From Phytophthora sp. 'mugwort' (Eukaryota; Oomycota; Peronosporomycetes; Peronosporales; Peronosporaceae): DNA of 64,000 nucleotides. The stretch lies in contig JAUCEF010000016.1 in the NCBI GenBank assembly GCA_033558025.1, positions 2,790,001-2,854,000 of the forward strand, in the 5' to 3' direction. Of the stretch, positions 1 through 8,100 are shown one piece after another. Under the pieces are notes generated by a model. It was not told the DNA's origin. It searched no databases and saw only the letters and a program-made list of their open reading frames with translations. Each line of letters begins with the position of its first letter. Positions within the stretch are counted from its first letter, which is position 1. Both the position numbers and the translations under genes were made by a program.

Positions 1-249
1 CATCGCCGAACTCGACAATAGAATCTCGTCCAGCTCCAAAAGAGCGTCTGCAGTGGGCATAGCCTCGAGACTGATGTCGCCATCGACTTCCCCTGCCACT
101 CCGTTGACGAGTGTATATAGCTGTTCGATATCCCCAGGAGTCTCTTCACTCGTCATGCTAGACGCATCAGATGCCCTGCCTTTCATGACTGACGCTCGGC
201 GTCGTAGCCTTCTCCCCTCTGAGACTTTTTGCCTCGGAGAGGTCCGAAC

Positions 250-700
250 CGTCACATCAGCTGCTCTCCATGTGCTTGCACCCTGTGCGTTTCACCCAAA
301 ACTGGTATGTTTTGACCGACCACCGTCGCAGAGCTGCGGTGCTCGCGGTCTCCACCCCGTGGATTACGTGCCACGTCACCTCCATCAGTGGCCTCTCGGC
401 CTTGATGGCCCGGCCCACGGCCGGCCACACCACGCATGGTGTGTAGCGACAACTCGTCGTCGTGATGAGTATCACTGTCGTGACCAATGTCACCATGACG
501 TCGGTCACCCAACGGATTGCCTGCCGCTCCACTTGCATCCTGAGGCTCGCGGCCACGATACCCCGGCATGCTGCCGGCCACGCCACGCATGGCGTGTAAC
601 GACACACCGTAATCATGACGAGTGTCATTGCGTGACACATGTCACCTGTGTCACCCAGCGGGTTTCCTGCCGCTCCAGTCAGCCCACGAGCTTTGCTCGG
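250..700 (-). repeat. Imperfect ~140-bp repeats in the protease-RT spacer
   Basis: Minus-strand translation of this spacer contains two similar stretches, SLHAMRGVAGSMPGYRGREP and SLHTMRGVAGRGPGHQGREA, each followed by a related A-x-NP-x-GD/G segment. A third related segment (AAGNPLGD) lies near 660. At DNA level the copies are spaced about 140-150 bases apart. This appears to be an internal tandem duplication in the linker between protease and the missing reverse transcriptase. No domain is recognised. Confidence 0.5.
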
Positions 701-1160
701 GACTCTTGTCCTCGACACCTTCAGTGTCTACAAGTTCGGATACTCCGATGTCCAGTACGTTGAACGACTCGGTCCAGAGCCCGCGCCAAAAGCGCTTTTG
801 CTTCCTAGCTGAGGTGGGTTCATGACTCACCAAAGCTCCACCAGGAGTAAAGCGCGTTGCGCCCAAGGTCTTCGACCTCCAATCAAACCATCGCTTATGG
901 CGTTCCAGCCATGCCATCCCCAGGATGAGGTCGTATCTCGAATCCAGGACCAGACAGCGTTCCACGCTATCGAAGTCGAGAAACGTCACGCCAGGTTCAC
1001 AGGAACCTTAGGCACTGTGACACGGGTCCCCGTCGCTAGGCGAACAGTGGTGATGTCACTCCAGCGCTCCCTGAGCGCCTCAGCGTATTGCTGACTTCCT
1101 TCCATCGTGGAGCGTCGAGCGTAGTTGCCCGAAGCTCCGGAATCGATCAATATGATCCAT
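651..1160 (-). pseudogene. Gypsy aspartic protease region, frameshifted
   Basis: A retropepsin-type active site is readable on the minus strand near 1150-1130 as ILIDSGASGNYARR. The frame then breaks just before the ATG-initiated segment 989-651, which continues the fold with the second characteristic strand, YDLILGMAWLERH. Such proteases cut the Gag-Pol polyprotein. The break between the DSG motif and the LILGM strand means this copy is not functional. It lies directly downstream of gag, as expected. Confidence 0.75.
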
Positions 1161-1284
1161 GGCTTCTCAAAAAGCCCTTCACTGTCGCCTCAACGACGGG
1201 CAAGCCCGTCTTGCATACACGTTCCGTGTTAAAGAGATGGCTCTCTCTGAGGCTGGGCCCTGTTGCCCTCCACCTCCATGAGGC

Positions 1285-2272
1285 TCAACAGAACTCAGTT
1301 CTTCCCCAGCAGGGCGCCCCGCGCCTACTGAGTGTCGCCGTTTCCCTGCGACGACCGATGGCTTGGCTCGATGCAGAGCGAAGGCTCGTAGGAGCTTGAC
1401 GCGACCTGCGTGACGGGCAGGTTGCCCTTAAATGGGTGGTGCTTCGGCAGATGACGCACCGATGAGCACCCATACGCTGCTCGGCAGCATGAAGCTCAGC
1501 TTCCTCATCTTCAGCGTAGCTGAGGTCCATAGGGACCGGTCCGTCGGACGTAGTAGCGTTAGCAACGCCCCAGCCAAGTCGAGACGATTTGAAGTTGAAC
1601 TCGGCGTTCAACGCAACTCTCATGGCCTCTTCGAAAAAGGAAGGGTGAGTGCGGAAGACTTCCGTCCCGGCCACGCCAGTTCGTAGGCCCTCCATAAAAA
1701 CTGTCACAGTAACTGCTTCTGGCAGAGAGAGGATCGGCCGCCATGCCGGCGATTAGAGTCCGCAACTCCTGGACGAAGTCCGCCAAGTCCTTCTTACCCT
1801 GGCGGGTACTCAGAAAGCGTGACCTCACGCGGTACGCCTGATTAGGCGGAGCAAACGCTTGCAAAAGCTGGAGTTTCAGCTATTTCCAGCTTGAGAAGGC
1901 CGCGTCCACCGACGTGCCGCACGTGAGCGCCCATTCTCGTGCTCGCTCACCGAGCATCGAGATCGCTAGCGCGACGCGCTGCTGCTCAGTATGGAGCATG
2001 GCCGATCCCATCGCCATTTCGATCTCACGGATCCACAACATGAGGTTCTCCCCCTCCTTTCCTTCGAAAGTCTTGACGCTCACGATGAGCGGTTTAGGCC
2101 GGGAGGCCCCACCCTGCGATATCGTCGACGTTGGTGCAGATACCGACATCTTCTGCTGGAGGTGCTCCAACAGAGCATTCTCGTAGCTTGAGAACGCCTC
2201 CAGACGCGCGTTCACCGCGTTCGGTAGTTGCGAAGCAAGATGCGTTATGCCCTCAGGGCCGAGCAAAGACAT
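1285..2272 (-). pseudogene. Gypsy gag (capsid and zinc knuckle), frameshifted
   Basis: The frame opens with ATG at 2272 and gives a Retrotrans_gag-like capsid region ([20 protein letters not shown], then AREWAL) that stops at 1880. Matching gag sequence continues in another frame at about 1864-1720 (AFAPPNQAYRVRSRFLSTRQ, DFVQELRTLIAGMAADPLS) and then in a third at 1707-1285 (TVFMEGLRTGVAGTEVFR). The third segment ends in a CCHC-type knuckle, C-x2-C-x4-H-x4-C, in CVICRSTTHLRATCP. At least two frameshifts separate these pieces, so no full-length Gag can be made. The protein would normally form the virus-like particle that packages the element's RNA. Confidence 0.85.
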
Positions 2273-2449
2273 AAGCTTTTTCAGGGCGTCTGCTGGCTCT
2301 GGGACAGGTTAAAACGCTGTCTGCTCCATCCTCACCGAGGAATAGTCCTAAGACTCAGATGCGGGGTTGACTGCAAGTGCTACCAGGGGCAGCGGGGCTG
2401 CGTAGCGTAGTGCGTCAGAGGAAGACGTATGACTCCCCGAGTCTTAGCT

Positions 2450-2785
2450 GTGGTTATCCTAACCCCTGAGGTTCCGCAGAGGCTTAGATCACTCTAGTTA
2501 TACCACTAGAGACTCAAAGAGTCAGTATTCCTAAACCTAGGGCAATACTTTCTTTAATGCTAAAACTGAACTGTTATTTATTTTGCTTATCTGCGGCAAA
2601 GCCGCCTGTCCTGTAAATGTATGACTCTAACTATCTACCATAGTTAAACCTAGTCAAATGCATATCGAGTGGCCCTGTGGCCACGTACTGAAATCCCGAT
2701 AATCGACAGGGTACCAAGTACCACTTACTTCAAGGTGACACGTAGCACGGCTACACTCGTGTTACCTTCGCGTAACCCCGTTACA
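2450..2785 (-). repeat. Probable LTR of the gypsy element (5' LTR)
   Basis: Immediately upstream of gag lies a non-coding AT-richer stretch whose outer end on the minus strand begins TGTAACGGGGTTACG at 2785, a TG-type LTR start of the sort seen in oomycete gypsy elements. The inner boundary near 2450 is a guess, because no clear primer-binding site was recognised and the partner LTR is outside the window. Confidence 0.4.
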
Positions 2786-3142
2786 CCATTGGTCCGGGTA
2801 ATGTCTATATCAGACCCCCAGCGAATCTTTTACGCAGTAACCAATCGCTTTCTCCGCCAAACACCCGCGTCCCAATTTTCCCGAGAATCTTTATGTATTT
2901 TATTTTTGATCCTGATCGTTGGATCAAGCCATATATGCAAAATATTGATTCCTTGTATTCATATTCTGCTCCTTTCCATATTTTACTAACGAGAGCTTTT
3001 GAAGCAGAACATTTTAAAAACTGTGCTCGTCTATATATTTCACAATCGAGAGGTGCGATCAAAATTGACTCCTTTTCTTTAAATCATGGATTAAACGGGG
3101 TTTTAGTACATCCAGATGGATTATAAAAAACGGACCCGATTG
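2786..3142. other. AT-rich flank between gypsy LTR and MULE; no gene recognised
   Basis: About 350 bases with only short frames and no recognisable protein. It ends with CCCGATTG at 3135-3142, the left target-site duplication of the MULE. It is probably older sequence into which the MULE jumped, possibly another element remnant. Confidence 0.5.
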
Positions 3143-3234
3143 TGGAGCTTTTCCCAGAATGAGTAGCGATTTGCCTCAATCGTCTCAAAACAAGTAGCTG
3201 TCCCAAAACGAGTAGTTGAGGTACACCACACTGG
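3143..3234 (+). repeat. MULE left terminal inverted repeat
   Basis: About 92 bases that reappear inverted at 6225-6313. The best conserved part carries TTCCCAGAATGAGTAGCGAT and CCCAAAACGAGTAGTTG. The outer end starts at about 3143, just after the target duplication CCCGATTG. Confidence 0.9.
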
Positions 3235-3566
3235 CACACAGTTAGGGTTTACGACATTCATCGTTGCGTTTTTTATTTTTTTTAGGACGGAAGAGGTGCT
3301 AGAACCTCTTCGACAATGTCGGACTGCCGACACACAGCTCACAAGTAAACCCAGAGCATTCTTTATCAAGCCGTGACAGTATTCTTGCTTATGCAACTAA
3401 CACTCTACTTTCAGCTTTCAGTCTCTCTTGTGGACCTTGTCGGTGAATACGGCACGTCCAAGTTGACAATGGGCATGAGCTTCAGATCCGGTACAAATGT
3501 CACCTACTTCATGCAGGATTACACGTATAACGCCACACGCGCTGTCTAGTTAAGAGCAGTGGCATA

Positions 3567-5625
3567 ATGAAGAAGTACACTTGCAGTGACGCCGCCAGTG
3601 CCAAGGGCAAGAATGCTGTATCCAATAGCAGCGGGGGGAAAAGCGGTCCCAGTGCAGTGAGTTATGCTATTTGTATGCACAGCGCATGTGGTTGGGAGGT
3701 ACGAGTCTCGATTAAGAGAGACCGAGATGCCTCTAAACGGTTTTGGGTCTCGTTCATAAATGACGTGCATAGTGACTTGTGCACGTCTACTGCCAAACCT
3801 ACTCAGGGTCAGCTCACGAAGCTAGCTACTCTTCGCGCTGCTGTGTTGGGCGATCGCAATGTCAAGCGAAGGCTATGGTGGCTATGCTTCAGTCTCGCGA
3901 TGGTCTTAACTTGCTGCTTAGCAGATCTATGCTGTATCGAGCAAAAGACGACATAGTGGCCTCTGTTGACGGAGATTGGGAGGAGTCATTTCGTCGTCTT
4001 CCCTTTTATGCTGTCCAATATACGTGACTCAAACCCTGGAACAACAGTGCAATTGGATGTGGATCAACACCGACGGTTTCTTCCGGGATTTATTGCATTT
4101 GGCGTGAACGTACAGTGCTATTCAGGATTGCCGCCATTGTTAGGCTTTGATGGTGCTCACTCGAAGCACCCCAAGTACAGTGGAGTTGTGCTTTCGCTTC
4201 TTGGACGTGACGGCAACAACCAGAACATTACATTAGCTACGGCATTGGTAAATGCTGAAAGTGAAGCGAGCATTTTATGGTTTTTGGAGCGGTGTCATGG
4301 TGCTGGTATTCAGCTTGGTGATCGCGCATCCAAGGTGCTGAAATTCACGACAAATACTCAAAGGCTCTTTTAAAGATGAAATCGGATTTTGGTGATGCGG
4401 TCGTGGAGTATCTGCAGGAGATCGGCCCGATTGCTTGGGCTGTGCATGCCAACATACACTTCTTGCCCTAATGATATAGGAAGCAGTCACGATACTGCAG
4501 TGGTAGCTGTTACTGAAGCCGGACACACTGAAAATGCAGCACCCGGTGCAGATGGCGTTGAATGGCAGAATATTGGATGCACTGGTGATGCAAATGGAGT
4601 TGCCCTGTTGAATGCACCCGGCGTCTGGAGTGGTTCTTTCGACAACGACGAATTAGAATTGGAATCCAGTGAGGATGAGTGTGAGTGCTGCCAATTTGCT
4701 GCAAGGCTTGCTGCCCCTATGTTTAAATGGCGTCATCAAACTTCGTTGAAAGCGATAACAACGCATTGATACAGAATGGTGTTCGCAAATCGGATCCTTG
4801 TTGTGCCTTTTATAAGCTCACAGTCGAAGCAATGAACAAGCTCTGCGAGCGTCACACTACAGTCGATAAATGGCGGAATCAGGCAGCGATCTTACTCCTT
4901 ACGCGAAGAAGCTCTGGACAAAAGAGAAGGATCGCGTTGGTGAGTACTTGGTGGTAAAATCAAACAAGTACGTGTCGTACGTCTCTCACCCTGGTGATAC
5001 GACTCAAAGTAGAAAAGTGAATGTGGACTTGCCGTCTTGCACTTGCGCAACTTTCTACCAAATGCGAATGGCATGCCGCCACATTTTTGCTGCACTTCGC
5101 AATCGGGGGATGGAGAAGCAGTTTATCCGTGCGTTCCACCCTGCATATTTGGTCAAAACGTACGCTCCTTTGGCGACAAGAGTATAGCTATTCCAGTTCG
5201 CGACATACCTCCTGGATCGCCCGAAGTACGGCCATCACCGTTCTACAAACAAGCAGGCCGTCACGTTCCGCGCCGGATTGCAAGCTCAGGAGAAACTGGT
5301 GCAAAGTCAACCTACGTTTGCAAAACCTGCCGAGAAAATGGACAGAATCGACGGACCTGCCGGCGTCATGATAATGAATGCGATGAAGCAAATCCCGACC
5401 TCGTTTCTTGCAGCTTCGAGTTTCCTTCCATTCATAATTACTTTGAATCAAAGGCAACGGGAGAGATGCAGCTCCATCGCTACTCCTGATGCTGTTGTGT
5501 ATCGCGCTCCAGCTGAAGGACGAGAAGCAGAAGTGAACAGAGCGGTGCCTGCTGTCAGCCAGTGGAGCGCTCTTTGTGTTGGCAGAGTCGAATGTCAGTG
5601 CGCTTCTATTAGAATAAGAGGTTAG
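3567..5625 (+). pseudogene. MULE transposase (MURA/FAR1-like), multiply frameshifted
   Basis: Pieces of one transposase lie in order on the plus strand but in different frames. Near 3690-3850 is an N-terminal WVSFINDVHSDLC segment. Near 4040-4300 is the catalytic core, with acidic residues in QLDVDQHRRF, GFDGAHSKHPKYSG and the E of WFLERC, which fit the DDE triad. Near 4330-4470 the sequence continues in a second frame (YSKALLKMKSDFGDAVVEYL). Near 4727-4830 is a further piece (SSNFVESDNNAL). Near 5030-5095 is a SWIM zinc finger, CTC-x(n)-CRH, in SCTCATFYQMRMACRHIFAA. A C-terminal knuckle near 5320 (CKTCRENGQNRRTC) has Gln where the metal-binding His is expected. At least four frameshifts or stops separate the parts, so the gene is dead. 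Confidence 0.85.
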
Positions 5626-5779
5626 CACTGTATTCATGCATTATCGACACACATTACCCAAGAAGCACCATTTTCACTTGTGGTTGATAGTCTGTTAGTA
5701 TTAAAGTCGATAGCCTGGTAGTACGAGGTGACACAAGGGAGAACATATCGGTTAGTATGCAGTTGTGAGGAGAATTTCG

Positions 5780-6232
5780 AGCCTCTAACACACGTACATG
5801 GCGCCATTCGCCATGGCGACACGCGTGTTCGTACTCCAGTACTTCCGCCCACCTTCGTATCCAATGCACTCGACCTCGCTGGACACTTGAGCGGTACATG
5901 GACATGAGTGTGGCTCGCTTGTATATGCTACCGAATAGTGGCGGGTCCTTGCTGCTCTGCTCTTCTCGTCCACGAGGTATCTTAAAATCTCCTGTCCCGC
6001 TTGGCCTACGGCTGGCGCGTGCTTGACCCCTTTGTGTTGGCCAGCTAGACATGCGCCTTCGAACAAGTTAATCAGAGCGGTCAGACAGATTCAGCGACAA
6101 CAACAACAGTTAGATCAATAACAAGCCTTCTTACCTGACTCGAGTCTGAGGTATTCTTCCCTGCAACGACGTACGCCCATAGGCGGCCGCTCGCTTCGCT
6201 AGGGCTGCGTGCCAGTGCTCGGTCCCAGTGTG
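5780..6232 (-). pseudogene. Exon-like minus-strand frame inside the MULE, unknown product
   Basis: Opposite to the transposase, a frame from about 6232 to 6141 reads RSPSEASGRLWAYVVAGKNT and ends at a perfect donor, CAG|GTAAGA (intron side below about 6136). A second open stretch at about 6066-5785 begins LFEGACLAGQHKG, includes SEPHSCPCTAQVSSEVEC and ends at a stop codon. The look is that of two exons of a small gene with Cys/His-rich sequence. The family is not recognised. It could be a second MULE gene or a captured host gene fragment. The acceptor of the intron was not identified with certainty. Confidence 0.4.
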
Positions 6233-6313
6233 GTGTACCCCAACTACTCGTTTTGGGACAGCGCCTTGTTTTGAGACGATTGGGGCAAATCGCTACTCAT
6301 TCTGGGAAAACTC
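6225..6313 (-). repeat. MULE right terminal inverted repeat
   Basis: Inverted partner of 3143-3234, slightly shorter, differing at a few positions including a missing base near the outer end. It is followed directly by the second copy of CCCGATTG at 6314-6321. Confidence 0.9.
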
Positions 6314-6321
6314 CCCGATTG

Positions 6322-6435
6322 GGTGCTTTGACTCACTATTATTAATAACGTCGCTACCCGTTGTTGTCCATGGCCCGGTGATGCAAGGGCCTGATGACTA
6401 CCACTAGGCCGACACCCATATGCGCGCGATAGAGA
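6322..6435. other. Short spacer between MULE and hAT remnant
   Basis: About 110 bases with no recognised feature. It may be the 5' part of the degraded hAT element or its insertion target. Confidence 0.3.
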
Positions 6436-7517
6436 CCTTTTTTCGCCTTTTTTGTGGTAAGACCCTATCCCAGTGTGTGATCATTGTGGCCCACAATTCG
6501 TGGGTGACTGCGCTGTCAACAAGAGATTCGCCAATTTGATGGGAGTCCCTCTCCCTCTTGTTGACTGCGCAAGCCACCGCCTTAATCTGGCAGTGAAGAC
6601 GACTATCGTGCCGTATGAGGATAAGCTGGATGCGGTACAATCAGTGATGAAGAAACTGCGAGCGCTGAATGGGGCGGCCAAGCTAAGGTAAGCAAAACCT
6701 ATGGTATTTCTAAATTATAATATTCTAATGTTTATTTCTAATTGTGATCAAACTCGCTATGCCACTTCGGCCAGTGCTGCACCAGGCGACACGATGGGGG
6801 TCGACGTACGCAATGCTGGACCGTTTCTTCGCGCTGCGGGGATTTATCTCGCTCGAGATCGAAGAACTCGCCGAGGTCATGCTATCCCCTGCTTCTCAGC
6901 ACAAGCTGAAGGCTCTTGCCGAAGAGCTTGCGGACTTTCAATCCGTGATAATGGCACTGCAGGGTGCCGACATTGACCTGCTGGGCGCTCAAGGTTTGCT
7001 GGATGGTCTTATCGACAAGAAGTCCAGCATGAAGCTATACATCGGTACGTTAGTTTGCAGTTGTGTTTGTTGCATTTGACCAACTAATATGTTTTATATC
7101 TTATAATTTTGGTTCTCAGGACCGTCGGCCAATATCGTTCACTCCCCAGCCTTCGAAGCTGGATGTTGCAAGTCCTCGATGAGAGGGTGGATACACTGAC
7201 GCGCTCCGAGCGTCAAGCATTGCGCCCTCTCCTTCACAGCGGAGACCGGGTGGAGGATGGCCAAGGTGAAGATGCTGAAGTGGGGTTTGCTGAACGCATC
7301 TTAAAGCGCCGCAAGACAACAGTCCCGGTCCTGTCGTACCCGCTAGTCTGGGCCATACCACCGACCTCCAACATCGTTGAGCGGCTGTTCAGTATGGCCC
7401 GGGTGATACTGGGGCATGAAACGACAGGCACTCACACCACTGGCTGTGGAAATGATACTGTTTCTTAAGACCAACGAGTCTTACTGGGACGTACGTTTCG
7501 TTGACAGGTGCATTTAG
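6436..7517 (+). pseudogene. hAT transposase fragment with intron, frameshifted
   Basis: The reading starts at 6473 with a hAT core segment (CAVNKRFANLMG, then CASHRLNLAVKT) and runs to AKLR at 6691. It resumes near 6747 with LRPVLHQATRWGSTYAMLDR. A clean intron follows (GTACGT at 7045 to CTCAG at 7119), whose removal joins to GPSANIVHSPAFEAG. The frame then shifts by one near 7165-7175, continues with LDERVDTLTRSERQALRPLL and IPPTSNIVERLFSMARVILG (the C-terminal dimerisation domain), and shifts again near 7415 into RQALTPLAVEMILFLKTNES before a stop at 7515. The gap 6692-6746 starts like an intron but lacks an AG acceptor. The N-terminal BED finger is missing. It is an inactive remnant. Confidence 0.85.
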
Positions 7518-7601
7518 TACCAAACAGGGAATAGAACGATAACAACTGATGAGCATGTAGAACACACCGTGCATTTAGCGCCCTAATTTATTGCTTCATC
7601 G

Positions 7602-7996
7602 TTTACTAGGAAATAATGCATTGGCTTCTGGTACTGCACTCACTTCCCTACTTTTTTTATTCTGCTGCTTGGCAACTCGTTCTGAAATAATTATTTTCGG
7701 AACCCGTGGCTGATTCTCCAGCTTGAGTCGACGTTCCTGGACTGTGCGAGGCTGCTCACGTTCGCGGCTCAATTGGTTCAGATTGCTGATTGCATCTGCA
7801 GCCGCTCCCTTAAGGCTTTCACCACTCGTGTCGTCGGTACTCTATACTGAATCTGGTCGATCGCTACGGACTTAGAGTCCGAGTACCGATGAAAGCGAAG
7901 TATTTTTGGTGTCGAAGTCGAAGCTGAAAAAGAGAGCTTTCTCGTCGATGTCTTAGAAGCGTCCATTTGTTGGTGTGTTGGCGCGTGACGCATTAA
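7602..7996 (-). pseudogene. Possible small gene or exons, frame broken, unknown
   Basis: On the minus strand an ATG-started frame (7993, or an internal Met ten codons on, MDASKTSTRKLSFSASTS) runs to a TGA at about 7778. From about 7807 a second frame is open for roughly 65 codons (ADAISNLNQLSREREQPRTV, later RVPKIIISERVAKQQNKKSR) to a TGA at about 7602. The charged, low-hydrophobic composition of the second stretch looks coding. No standard intron of plausible size was found to join the two frames, so this is either a frameshifted pseudogene or a gene with an unrecognised splice. It is divergent from the WD40 gene at 8101. Confidence 0.3.
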
Positions 7997-8100
7997 TGAA
8001 AAGCCTTAATAACCTGTACCTCTTGACCCAAATTTTGTTGCCAGAAAGATCACTAATAAAGCGTCGTCTCTAAAGTTTGCGCGCCCCATTTTGTCTAAAC

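Larger units (their letters stand above)
1..2785 (-). mobile_element. Ty3/gypsy LTR retrotransposon, decayed, 5' part
   Basis: Read on the minus strand, this stretch holds in order a probable LTR (about 2450-2785), gag (2272 down to about 1285), an aspartic protease (about 1160 down to 651) and a spacer that leaves the window at position 1. The order LTR-gag-protease is that of a Ty3/gypsy element, and the gag resembles those common in Phytophthora genomes. Reverse transcriptase and integrase would lie to the left of the window. Gag and protease are spread over several frames, so the copy is dead. No second LTR is visible, so the true extent is unknown. Confidence 0.8.
3143..6313 (+). mobile_element. 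MULE (Mutator-like) DNA transposon, complete ends, decayed
   Basis: The two ends are inverted copies: 3143-3234 matches the reverse complement of 6225-6313 over about 90 bases with few differences (for example the shared stretch around TTTTCCCAGAATGAGTAGCG). The direct repeat CCCGATTG lies just outside both ends (3135-3142 and 6314-6321), an 8-bp target duplication within the 8-11 bp normal for MULEs. Inside are fragments of a MULE transposase on the plus strand, broken by several frameshifts, and an unrelated exon-like frame on the minus strand near the right end. The element is structurally intact but cannot make its own transposase. Confidence 0.9.

Noticed and set aside
53..763. 236-codon plus-strand frame at the left edge
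   Set aside because: It is antisense to the gypsy protease-RT spacer and has composition typical of a shadow frame.
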